Shown: positions 42,652 through 50,085 of the stretch, piece by piece
Layout: the number at the start of each line of letters is the position of its first letter
Position numbering within the stretch: position 1 is the stretch's first letter
Assembly: GCA_902801155.1 (NCBI GenBank)
Contig: CADCHG010000030.1
Location: forward strand, 32,422-84,638
Direction: 5' to 3'
Source: an uncultured Prevotellaceae bacterium
GTDB taxonomy: Bacteria; Bacteroidota; Bacteroidia; Bacteroidales; Bacteroidaceae
Length of the DNA: 52,217 bases
Translations under genes and position numbers: made by a program
Notes under the pieces: generated by a model
Told to the model about the DNA's origin: nothing
Seen by the model: the letters and a program-made list of their open reading frames with translations, nothing else
The model's database searches: none

Positions 42652-42977
42652 ATGGAATTACAAGGTAAAGTAATAGCAGCTCTTCCTGAGCGTAGTTCGG
42701 AGCAGACCGTCTTCAGCGCTTCAATATCCAGATAGGCCAGACTGTACTCGTTGCTTTCGATATTGACGCTCATGAATGGAATGGCCGCTGGTTTACAGAT
42801 ATCCGTGCCTTCGACGTGCGCCTGGTTGATCCTAATGCTGTTCCTGCTCAGCCTGCTCCAATGCAGAATCAGGCAGCTCCAATGGGTGATGCTCCAATGG
42901 CCGATGCAAATCCTGCAGCACCATTCCCTCCACAGCAAGAGGCAGCAGGTGAGTCTGCTGATGATCTCCCATTCTAA
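42652..42977 (+). pseudogene. DUF3127 (OB-fold, single-strand-binding-like) gene with internal deletion
   Basis: The frame opens MELQGKVIAALPERS and then stops at TAG 42733. A second frame from 42696 encodes FGADRLQRFNIQIGQTVLVAF, DIDAHEWNGRWFTDIRAFDV and ends in ADDLPF at 42977. Both pieces are DUF3127, but the roughly 30 residues normally between them (EWK...YP...VFSV) are missing and the frame has changed, so about 90-100 bases are deleted. The Pro/Gln/Met-rich tail is intact. TetR follows after 11 bases. Confidence 0.72.
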
Positions 42978-42988
42978 AAAAGAATAAT

Positions 42989-43606
42989 ATGGAGATATTA
43001 GATCGTCGTCAACAACTGAAAGCCACCATATTGCCTATGGCTCGTGAGGCTTTCCGTCTTCATGGCATTCGTGCCGTGAAGATGGACGATCTTGCGTCTG
43101 CTCTGAAAATGAGCAAGCGCACTCTTTATGAGACCTACCAGAACAAGGAGGCCTTGCTTATTGATGTGCTCAGACTTTCCATGGAAGAGCATCATGCACA
43201 AATGGAAGCATTTAAAATGCAGAATAATGATGTGATGGATCTTATTCTTGAGCATTTTAGAATTCAGACAGAGATTTATTCTAATACCAACCCTCAGTTT
43301 TTCAGGGACTTGAAATTTTATCCTGGACTTACGGATAAGTTCCATGATGTTGAGAATGACAATCAGGAGAAAACGATGGAGGTGTTCCGTCGTGGCATAG
43401 AGGAGGGGTATTTCCGCCCGGAGGTGAATTATGATTTCATCTTGAAAATCTGTCGCCATCTCTCATTCGTATTCCGCACTCATGAAGAATATTCTATGTA
43501 TGATATGAGCGAGGTGTTTGTGAGCTTCGTGTGTACCTTGCTTCGTGGCATTTGTACAGAGAGCGGAATCATTAAGATTGATGCCTTTCTCAAGAATAAT
43601 TCGTAG
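42989..43606 (+). CDS. TetR/AcrR family transcriptional regulator
   Basis: 205 residues. N-terminal HTH: ILPMAREAFRLHGIRAVKMDDLASALKMSKRTLYETYQNKEAL follows the TetR pattern with recognition helix SKRTLYETY. The ligand-binding C-terminal domain is all-helical with no conserved residues I can assign. Its ATG is 11 bases after the DUF3127 remnant. No efflux gene is adjacent; target unknown. Confidence 0.85.
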   Translation: MEILDRRQQLKATILPMAREAFRLHGIRAVKMDDLASALKMSKRTLYETYQNKEALLIDVLRLSMEEHHAQMEAFKMQNNDVMDLILEHFRIQTEIYSNTNPQFFRDLKFYPGLTDKFHDVENDNQEKTMEVFRRGIEEGYFRPEVNYDFILKICRHLSFVFRTHEEYSMYDMSEVFVSFVCTLLRGICTESGIIKIDAFLKNNS

Positions 43607-43770
43607 TATTTCCTTTTCTTGTTGTTTTTTGGGGCTATTAACTTTGGTGTCTCGAAATGGTGACCGCTCAAAAAAGAGAGAATAGTTGCTTGCTATCGGC
43701 TTTTAGTTAATAAATATTAATTTGTTGGTATTTTGCTCGAGTAAAATATCTGTATCTCGCAGAAAATTAG

Positions 43771-43779
43771 TAACTTTGC
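43771..43779 (+). promoter_or_regulatory. rpsP promoter -7 box
   Basis: TAACTTTGC followed by ACCCGCC. The -33 region does not match TTG well. rpsP begins 62 bases later. Confidence 0.6.
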
Positions 43780-43840
43780 ACCCGCCTTTACGAGTTAGAG
43801 GCATAAAATTCATTTCTAACAACAAATTTTTTACAAAAAA

Positions 43841-44374
43841 ATGGCAACAAAAATCAGACTGCAGCGCGGTGGCCGTAAGAGCTACGCTTTTTACAGCATC
43901 GTTATCGCTGACGCAAGAGCTCCACGTGATGGTAAATTTACTGAGAAGATTGGTACTTACAACCCAAACACCAATCCTGCCACAGTAGATTTGAATTTTG
44001 AGAAGGCACTTTACTGGGTAGAGTGTGGTGCTCAGCCAACTGACACCGTACGTAACATCCTTTCAAAGGAAGGCGTTTATCTTATGAAGCACCTCAAGGG
44101 TGGCGTTAAGAAGGGCGCATTCTCAGAGGAAGAGGCTCAGAAGAAGTTCGATGCTTGGAAGGCTGACAAGGCTAAGGGTATCGAGGCTGTAAAGGCTAAT
44201 CTCGCTGACGCTAAGAAGAAGGCAGCAGCTGCTGCTCTCGAGGCAGAGAAGAAGGTTAACGAGGCTATCGCTAAGAAGGTAGCTGACAAGAAGGCTGCTG
44301 CTGAGGCTGCAAAGGCTGAGGCAGAGGCTGCTCCTGCTGAGGAGGCACCAGCTGAAGAGGCTGCTGCAGAGTAA
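43841..44374 (+). CDS. rpsP: 30S ribosomal protein bS16, long form
   Basis: 177 residues. The first 80 are the conserved bS16 fold ([21 protein letters not shown], then [15 protein letters not shown]). The remaining half is an Ala/Lys/Glu-rich helical extension ([22 protein letters not shown]) as found in Bacteroidetes bS16. High-expression codon bias. Own promoter and a strong terminator. Confidence 0.95.
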   Translation: MATKIRLQRGGRKSYAFYSIVIADARAPRDGKFTEKIGTYNPNTNPATVDLNFEKALYWVECGAQPTDTVRNILSKEGVYLMKHLKGGVKKGAFSEEEAQKKFDAWKADKAKGIEAVKANLADAKKKAAAAALEAEKKVNEAIAKKVADKKAAAEAAKAEAEAAPAEEAPAEEAAAE

Positions 44375-44398
44375 TCTTTAGCTCACAGCAAAAAACAT

Positions 44399-44434
44399 AA
44401 GTGAGGTATTCGCAAGAATGCCTCACTTTTTTAT
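44399..44434 (+). terminator. rpsP terminator
   Basis: AAGTGAGGTATTC, GCAA tetraloop, GAATGCCTCACTT, then TTTTT. Confidence 0.93.
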
Positions 44435-44637
44435 TGCCTTCTCTGTTGACCTTTTGATTTTCGGATGATAAATCCAAATCTCCACGTGATTATTTCTCTT
44501 CCATTTTCAGAATGTTAACCTGAATTGTTCATAGCCCCACCCAACAGAGCATATCCAGACGGGGGTACCATGTCTGAAATGAGATGCACTTGCACTAAAA
44601 TCCTTATTGTTACCTGTTACCTGTTACTGCAAGGGTA

Positions 44638-44681
44638 ATGCCTTCGCTATGCCTTCGCTGTGCCTTCGCTCTGAGTCCGCT
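44638..44681 (-). repeat. 11-bp tandem array, ATGCCTTCGCT type (4 units)
   Basis: ATGCCTTCGCT twice, GTGCCTTCGCT, then CTGAGTCCGCT, contiguous. The first three are nearly identical, so this array expanded recently. Confidence 0.92.
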
Positions 44682-44698
44682 CCTAGGACTATAGGATG

Positions 44699-44753
44699 AA
44701 CGGACCTAGAACGGATTTACAACGGACCTGGAACGGACTTACAACGCAACTGC
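44699..44753 (+). repeat. 11-bp tandem array, AACGG type (5 units)
   Basis: AACGGACCTAG, AACGGATTTAC, AACGGACCTGG, AACGGACTTAC and AACGCAACTGC; a sixth decayed unit ATCGGAAGGTG follows. Confidence 0.92.
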
Positions 44754-45108
44754 ATCGGAAGGTGTTGAAAGTTCTCACAGAATCTCATTGAAGCCTGTAT
44801 TAACTTTGGGGAAATGTTTTTGGAATGATTTTCGCGTTTTACATCGTTTTTCAAGCATACAGAGTAGGGTGAATCAGCCAGAAATTAATGCTTATTGTTA
44901 TGTTATTGAGACTGTCAGTCACCTATGCTCTGCCCTATAATTGTATGTTAACAGCCTTATTATCTTTACTTTAGATGGCTACGGCCAAGATATGAGTCTC
45001 GCTCAACAAGCAAGAAAATCCCGACCAGTAACAAGTAACAGGTAACAATAAGGATTTTAGTGCATGGCCAAATTTTACTGAAATCTTCTAAGGAGTTTAT
45101 ATACCTTA

Positions 45109-45245
45109 TTATATGTTACTGTTATTGTCAACGCCAAGTCCGAAGAGGGCGAAATCACCTTTGACTGGATCGTCAGGCCATATTTCGCGAAGTTTCTGTG
45201 TAAGTTTCAAGGCGGCATTCATGCTTGTTACTCCCTTGCTATCCC
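45109..45245 (-). pseudogene. Fragment of a second DUF2400 (TIGR02757) gene, 3' end only
   Basis: Minus-strand translation reads GVTSMNAALKLTQKLREIW, PDDPVKGDFALFGLGVD, then NNSNI and stop at 45109. This matches the last roughly 40 residues of the intact gene at 49207-49941 (CTSMSAALKLSQKLREIW, PDDPIKGDFALFGLGVDK) at about 80 percent or better by eye. Nothing upstream of about 45245 matches. The original stop is lost and replaced five codons later. Confidence 0.88.
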
Positions 45246-45393
45246 CTATTTCAACTTTCAATTGTCCATTGTCAACTGTCTGTTGTGAATTGACAATTTT
45301 CCGAGGTCACGCATTAATTATATATAGAAATCATCCAAAAAAAGTTAAAAACAACGCCGACAGAAATAATCAGATACATACATAAAACGAAAC

Positions 45394-46839
45394 ATGAACA
45401 AAACAATTTATTTACTATTTTTTTTGCTGTGCAGTACTGTGAGTCATGCGCAAGTAACTGCCCGTGTGGAATTCCCATATCGCGAATACAAAGACACATA
45501 CACCACTCCGATGGGTGAGCATGGCGTGCTTGAACAACAGTTCGACAAGAAGACACAGAACGACAAGCGATGGTTCAAAATTCAACATTACAACACCAAC
45601 CTTGAACTGGTTGCAACAGACTCGATGCTGATTAGCAAGGACATGGGCCTTTACACATGGAAGAGCGACGGGGAGATATGCTACACCATCCTACGCGAGA
45701 GCGACGACTCGTTCCTGATTGTTGCCTACAATACCAACACGCACAAGACCAAAGTGGTTGAGGGCGAATACACGCACAAAGGCTCGATGCGCAGCATCTG
45801 CATCGAAAAAGGATATCTGGTGTTCAGCTCGACGCAGAAGAGAACTGAGCGTATTGGTATAGTAAACCTGAAAAACGGCGACACAAAATACAGCGACATC
45901 CACATCGACGGAGTGCGCGACAAGAAAATATTCATTCTTGAAAACACTATCATCGATGACGAGATAAACTCGCTCGTGAAGGTTGAAGACGAGGTGTATC
46001 TTATGCGATTCGGACTCGACGGCAGCATACACAGCAACATCCCGCTTACAAAAGACATAAATGAGTACATCTGCAATGCGTCGGTATCAAAGTCAGACGG
46101 AAAATACTTTCTGACAGGAACTTACACCAACAAGAAGGGCGGAATGGCACAAGGCATATATTTTGCCCAACTCGAAGGGGACAAGTTCAAGTTCATCAAG
46201 TTTTACAACTTCCTCAATCTGAAAAACTTTACCGAATACATGAGTAGCAAGAAGAAGGCAAAGGTTGAGCGACGTAAGGAGAAGGCCGAGAAAAAAGGCA
46301 AGGAATACAGCCTGAACTATCTCATTGCAAGCCACAATATAATGGCAGAGAACGGCTATTACTACTATCTGGGTGAGGCATACTATCCTACATACATCAC
46401 CACACGCGACGCCTTCGGAGGAGTTTACACTATGTTCAGCGGATATTTCTATACTCATGCCGTTCTTGTAAAGTTCGACAATCAGGGAAATATTGTGTGG
46501 GACAACTGCTTCAAGATGGAGCCTCGCGAAAAGCCTTTCTCTGTAAGGAGATTCGTTTCGGCAAGTCTGAAGGGCGACAATGTGAGCACCGTATTTACCG
46601 ACGGAAAGCGACTTACATCTAAGCTATTCCGAAACTCGGACGGCGAGGTCGTAAAAGACCGGAACACCGAGATTATGGATACCACAGACGATGGCGAGAG
46701 CATAAAGAGAGCCAGATACACAAACAGCATGCACTGGTACGACGAGAACTTCATTGTACACGGCAACCAGACGGTAAAGAACGACAAAACTAATGAGCGC
46801 CGCCGTGTTATTTACATAAGCAAATACTCTATCAAATAA
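45394..46839 (+). CDS. Exported protein of unknown function
   Basis: 481 residues. The signal peptide MNKTIYLLFFLLCSTVSHAQ is followed by a repetitive beta-rich body (LVFSSTQKRTERIGIVNLKNGDTK, YFLTGTYTNKKGGMAQGIYF, AVLVKFDNQGNIVWDN) that looks like a beta-propeller. A Lys-rich insertion (SSKKKAKVERRKEKAEKKGKE) lies near residue 290. The codons favour GAC, AAC and GGC more than the neighbouring genes do, by eye. It is followed after 11 bases by the beta-barrel gene, so the two likely act together at the outer membrane. No family recognised with confidence. Confidence 0.7.
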   Translation: MNKTIYLLFFLLCSTVSHAQVTARVEFPYREYKDTYTTPMGEHGVLEQQFDKKTQNDKRWFKIQHYNTNLELVATDSMLISKDMGLYTWKSDGEICYTILRESDDSFLIVAYNTNTHKTKVVEGEYTHKGSMRSICIEKGYLVFSSTQKRTERIGIVNLKNGDTKYSDIHIDGVRDKKIFILENTIIDDEINSLVKVEDEVYLMRFGLDGSIHSNIPLTKDINEYICNASVSKSDGKYFLTGTYTNKKGGMAQGIYFAQLEGDKFKFIKFYNFLNLKNFTEYMSSKKKAKVERRKEKAEKKGKEYSLNYLIASHNIMAENGYYYYLGEAYYPTYITTRDAFGGVYTMFSGYFYTHAVLVKFDNQGNIVWDNCFKMEPREKPFSVRRFVSASLKGDNVSTVFTDGKRLTSKLFRNSDGEVVKDRNTEIMDTTDDGESIKRARYTNSMHWYDENFIVHGNQTVKNDKTNERRRVIYISKYSIK

Positions 46840-46850
46840 TAAAAAAGATT

Positions 46851-47396
46851 ATGAAAGCAAGCAAAAAACAAAGCCTTACGCGACTTTTTGCGTTGGCAAT
46901 GCTTATCGGCTATGCCATTAACGGCACGGCACAGGCCTTTGACGGCGACGACGACTGCAAGTTGCACGCTGGCTATATAAACTTCGGAAAGCAGAACGGC
47001 GGCGAAATCGGCATAGACTATGGATTATCCGACTATCTTTCGTACGGCGTTGCGATGCGCGTGGTTGAGCCATACGTCGACGAAGACGGCGATAAGAACA
47101 TACTCAACGGCGCGGATGCCGCTGTTAACCTAAGATATCATTTTCAGGAAACGCTGGAACTGCGTCAAGAACTCGATTTCTTCGTAGGAACACAGGTAGG
47201 TCTCAGCGGCAACCTCGGACTGAATGCCGGCGTATGCTATAACTTTGGCGAGGTTGTAGGAGTCTATGCCCGAGCCGAACGCAACCTGTTCGAAGCATGG
47301 CATCTGGGACTTAAAGATACTACCTCTCCGTTCAAAAATAACTGGGGCTTCAGCGTAGGTCTTACATTTAATCTCGACTTTAATAGTATCAAATAA
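46851..47396 (+). CDS. Small outer-membrane beta-barrel protein, DUF6646-like
   Basis: 181 residues. A signal peptide (RLFALAMLIGYAINGTAQA) precedes an 8-strand-type barrel of alternating residues (CKLHAGYINFGKQNGGEIGIDYGLSDYLSYGVAM, NWGFSVGLTFNLDF). Start at the ATG at 46851. Paired with the propeller-like protein upstream. The barrel is too small to be a general porin; a structural or adhesin role is equally possible. Confidence 0.68.
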   Translation: MKASKKQSLTRLFALAMLIGYAINGTAQAFDGDDDCKLHAGYINFGKQNGGEIGIDYGLSDYLSYGVAMRVVEPYVDEDGDKNILNGADAAVNLRYHFQETLELRQELDFFVGTQVGLSGNLGLNAGVCYNFGEVVGVYARAERNLFEAWHLGLKDTTSPFKNNWGFSVGLTFNLDFNSIK

Positions 47397-47429
47397 CAGA
47401 AAGTCTTGGATTGAATTATGAAAAGGAAA

Positions 47430-47473
47430 CCGTCTTCGCAACTTCTCTTGATGATTGCGAAGACGGAATTTTT
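47430..47473 (+). terminator. Terminator of the 45394-47396 unit
   Basis: CCGTCTTCGCAA (47430-47441) pairs with TTGCGAAGACGG (47455-47466), then AATTTTTATT. Confidence 0.92.
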
Positions 47474-47540
47474 ATTATTTTAATCTGAATTCGATGAATT
47501 CAAAATTTCCTATAAACGCATCTAATCTTTACAAAGCCTG

Positions 47541-48643
47541 TTATGCGCTATAATTATGATCAATTACGATAGTCACTTCGTAATCAGGCACAAGGGCTTT
47601 TATTTCGCTTGTCAGCGTTGATGAGAGGGAGGCTTCATCGTGTACGGAAATGTCGGGAACAACATCCACGGAGATGCGATTCTCTTTCTCGAAGAAGTAG
47701 AAACCATGAACCTGTGTGATTTCCTTGTGCTTTGCCAATGTCTGCATAACCATGTTTTGCAACCCTGCCCTGCGGTTTTCTCCTGTGGAAATAGCATATA
47801 CCCCAACCGTCATGAGAATGCCGTGACGCTCATACATCAGTTCGGAAATCCGTCGTGTAAGACCGTGAATCTTATGGGCATCCAAAGTGTCATATACATT
47901 TATGTGCAGAGAACCGATCAACACGTTAGGACCATAATTGTGAAGGATGATGTCATAGACTCCATGAACATCCTCAAAGTCCGAAACCTCCTTTTTTGAT
48001 TGCCTTGAGCAGGTCTGGAGAAATCCTTGCACCAAGCAATTCATTGACAGGAGAAGCTAACATTTCAAAACCAGCCTTGATGATGACAACAGAAATCAAT
48101 GCACCAAGTATGCCGTCAAGAGATACTTGCCATAATAGCATTATGCCGGCTGAAATCAGCGTTGCCAACGTGATGACTGCATCAAAGAGTGCATCTGAGC
48201 CAGAGGCAATAAGAGCATCGCTATTCAATTGCTCACCTTGCTTTTTCACGAACATTCCAAGTATCAGTTTTACCACGATAGCCACCGCGATTACTACAAG
48301 TGTTACGTTGGTATATTCTGGTTCGGTAGGCTCAAAAATCTTCTTTACCGACTCTATGAATGAGGTTATACCAGCCGAGAGTACGATAACGGCAATTATT
48401 ATTGCGCTGAAATATTCTACTCGTCCGAAACCGAAAGGATGTTCACGATCAGCAGGGCGCTCGGAGAGTTTTGTTCCGACGATTGTAATTACACTCGAAA
48501 GGGCATCGCTTGGGTTGTTTACAGCATCCATTATGATAGCCACGCTATTGGCTAAGATACCCACAACGGCCTTGAACGCAGCCAACAATACGTTTGCCAC
48601 GGCCTATTATACTGGTACGGATAATCTTCTGGGAACGGTTCAT
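47541..48643 (-). pseudogene. Cation diffusion facilitator transporter, two frameshifts
   Basis: The expected start MNRSQKIIRTSIIG is at 48643, but the frame is lost after GGC; the protein resumes as VANVLLAAFKAVVGILANS at 48600, consistent with a 2-base deletion. The central part keeps the metal site and membrane helices (DAVNNPSDALSSVI, HPFGFGRVEYFSA). A second break falls in a run of six A (48001-47990), after which KEVSDFEDVHGVYDIILHNYGP continues the cytoplasmic C-terminal domain to 47541. Intact, it would be a roughly 365-residue Zn/Fe exporter of the FieF type. The second break is in a homopolymer, so base-calling error is possible. Confidence 0.8.
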
Positions 48644-48708
48644 ATTTAGTGTTTGTTTATGTTTTGATTTTCTGTTTTACACTATTTCCTCTATCTGAGA
48701 ATTTAATG

Positions 48709-48740
48709 GCAAAGGTACACAAACAATCTAAGATAGCCAA
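48709..48740 (-). promoter_or_regulatory. Promoter of cation diffusion facilitator gene
   Basis: Reverse strand TTG (48738-48740), 20 bases, TACCTTTGC (48709-48717). Confidence 0.78.
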
Positions 48741-48789
48741 GAAAAAGGGAAACTATGAGCAAATAAATGTAGGTTTTGGCATCAAGGTT

Positions 48790-48833
48790 GTAAGTCCGTT
48801 CTAATACCGTTGTAAATCCGTTTCAAGTCCGTT
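48790..48833 (-). repeat. 11-bp tandem array, AACGG type (4 units)
   Basis: CCGTT occurs at 48796, 48807, 48818 and 48829, exactly 11 apart; minus-strand units are AACGGACTTGA, AACGGATTTAC, AACGGTATTAG and AACGGACTTAC. Confidence 0.9.
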
Positions 48834-48870
48834 CCTGCTCCAATTGAGAGAACGGAGGCGAAGGCAATGT

Positions 48871-49178
48871 GGATGTAATAGATTGGTGTAATACCCTTGC
48901 AAAGAAAAAAATAATAAAGTTTTTAAAGGGGGTATTACACCTTTTGCTGTTATGAACAATATTTTTATTGATTATCAGAGCGTTAGGTGCGGTGTAATAC
49001 CCTTGAAAGTATTACACCTTTTAGGGGGGATTTGGTGTAATACTGGTGTAATACTTTCGGGGGTATTACACCAAGGTAAACAAATTGATATACAATTATT
49101 TAGTGTGCACAAAACGACAAAGATGTAATACTCGGTGTTGAAAACTTTTTTCAAAAAGTATTACACCGACTATTACAC
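48871..49178. repeat. GGTGTAATACC word island, both orientations
   Basis: Direct words near 48871, 48885, 48991, 49034, 49045 and 49122; inverted words near 48930, 49008, 49061, 49157 and 49171. Local palindromes such as GGTGTAATACCC...GGGTATTACACC arise repeatedly. The word is absent from the other islands. Confidence 0.85.
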
Positions 49179-49206
49179 TTTGTTTTTTATAGGTAATGGA
49201 CAAAAT

Positions 49207-49941
49207 CTACTTATCCACCCCAAGTCCGAAGAGGGCGAAATCCCCTTTGATTGGGTCGTCTGGCCAGATTTCACGAAGCTTTTGGGAGAGTTTCAAGGCA
49301 GCACTCATGCTTGTGCACTTGCTTGATATAAGTCCTAATTTTGTGGCTTCCTGAAGTACATGGGTATCCATAGGGATGATTAGCGTACTCTTGTCGATAA
49401 GGTCGCTCCAAAGTCCAAGGTCAACGGGGGAGTTGTCGCGCACCATCCATCTGAGGAACATACATACACGCTTGCAAGATGATGTAGCATCCTTTGGGAT
49501 AACACCTGTGCTTCCGTGAGTGGCAAACCATGATGTCAAGGCCTTTACGGCATCGAGGGCTGATAATTTCTTGTCTGATTTCTTTATGCTCATGATATAG
49601 CCTCGCATAGAGCCGTATTGCTCAATCATCTGTGCGAGGGCATTGAGGAAATCATTCATCATAGCCTTGGTGTAGAGACGATAGAAGCACTCGTCGGTGT
49701 GTGGTACAATCTTTTCGTAATCCCTGTTTTTCAGCCATTTGGTATAGTCGCCGTCAATTCTCAGGCTATCAATCTTTGGCAGGAATTGCTTCCTACTGCC
49801 ATAGCTTAGCGCAGAGGCGATAAATGCCATTATCTCCCTGTTCGTGTCGCCTTTTACTTGGTGCATGAACCATGACGGGTCTCCGTTGAGGAAATCCGCA
49901 CACTCGTATTTGTTGGCGAGAGAGGAAAGATGACTATTCAT
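49207..49941 (-). CDS. DUF2400 / TIGR02757 family protein
   Basis: 244 residues. Family features: FIASALSYGSRKQFLPKI near residue 40, CKRVCMFLRWMVRDNSPVDLGLWSDL and IPMDTHVLQEATKLGL, a helix-hairpin-helix-like layout resembling DNA glycosylases (the D in PMDTH sits where endonuclease III has its catalytic Asp). Function is not established; a DNA-repair-like role is inferred. A truncated copy of its 3' end lies at 45109-45245. Confidence 0.85.
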   Translation of the reverse strand: MNSHLSSLANKYECADFLNGDPSWFMHQVKGDTNREIMAFIASALSYGSRKQFLPKIDSLRIDGDYTKWLKNRDYEKIVPHTDECFYRLYTKAMMNDFLNALAQMIEQYGSMRGYIMSIKKSDKKLSALDAVKALTSWFATHGSTGVIPKDATSSCKRVCMFLRWMVRDNSPVDLGLWSDLIDKSTLIIPMDTHVLQEATKLGLISSKCTSMSAALKLSQKLREIWPDDPIKGDFALFGLGVDK

Positions 49942-49944
49942 AAA

Positions 49945-50085
49945 GCCTAACCAAGCCTTCCCAAAGGGAAGGATGTTTTATACATTCTTTCGCTTAAGGA
50001 AGGCTTGGTGATTAATGATTGTGATATTTGTTAATGGTTTATCTTACTATATCGCATCCCTCCCTTAGGGAGGGCCTGGGTGGGC
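49945..50085. repeat. Dispersed palindromes between DUF2400 and tagaturonate reductase genes
   Basis: GCCTAACCAAGCCTTCC (49945-49961) plus GGAAGGATGTTTTATA repeats the element at 131-173 in the opposite orientation; GGAAGGCTTGGT (49998-50009) closes it. A second palindrome, CCCTCCCTTAGGGAGGG, lies at about 50060-50076 just after the reductase stop. Confidence 0.82.

Larger units (their letters stand above)
44591..45064. repeat. 39-bp near-perfect terminal inverted repeat (one mismatch)
   Basis: Left arm 44591-44629 (TGCACTAAAATCC, TTATTGTTACC, TGTTACCTGTTACTG) matches the reverse complement of 45026-45064 except for one base. The GTTACC/GGTAAC word is repeated inside each arm. The 474-base element contains both 11-bp arrays of this island and no coding frame. 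Confidence 0.9.
44435..45393. other. Non-coding island D with decayed gene fragment
   Basis: Holds a 39-bp inverted repeat (44591-45064) enclosing two outward 11-bp arrays, then a fragment of the DUF2400 gene (45109-45245), then a CAATTGTCCATTGTCAACTG-type AT-rich stretch before the next gene. No intact coding frame. Confidence 0.75.
48644..49206. other. Non-coding island E
   Basis: Contains the promoter of the cation transporter (48709-48740), an 11-bp array (48790-48833) with a decayed outward partner (48849-48870), and about ten GGTGTAATACC words in both orientations (48871-49178). No coding frame accepted. Confidence 0.75.

Noticed and set aside
42630-42938. Minus-strand open frame over the DUF3127 gene
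   Set aside because: The plus strand carries clear DUF3127 sequence in two frames; the antisense translation resembles nothing.
45109-45245. A real small gene encoding the DUF2400-like segment
   Set aside because: Only the last roughly 40 residues are present, no start codon or promoter is in place and the normal stop is lost, so it is a remnant.
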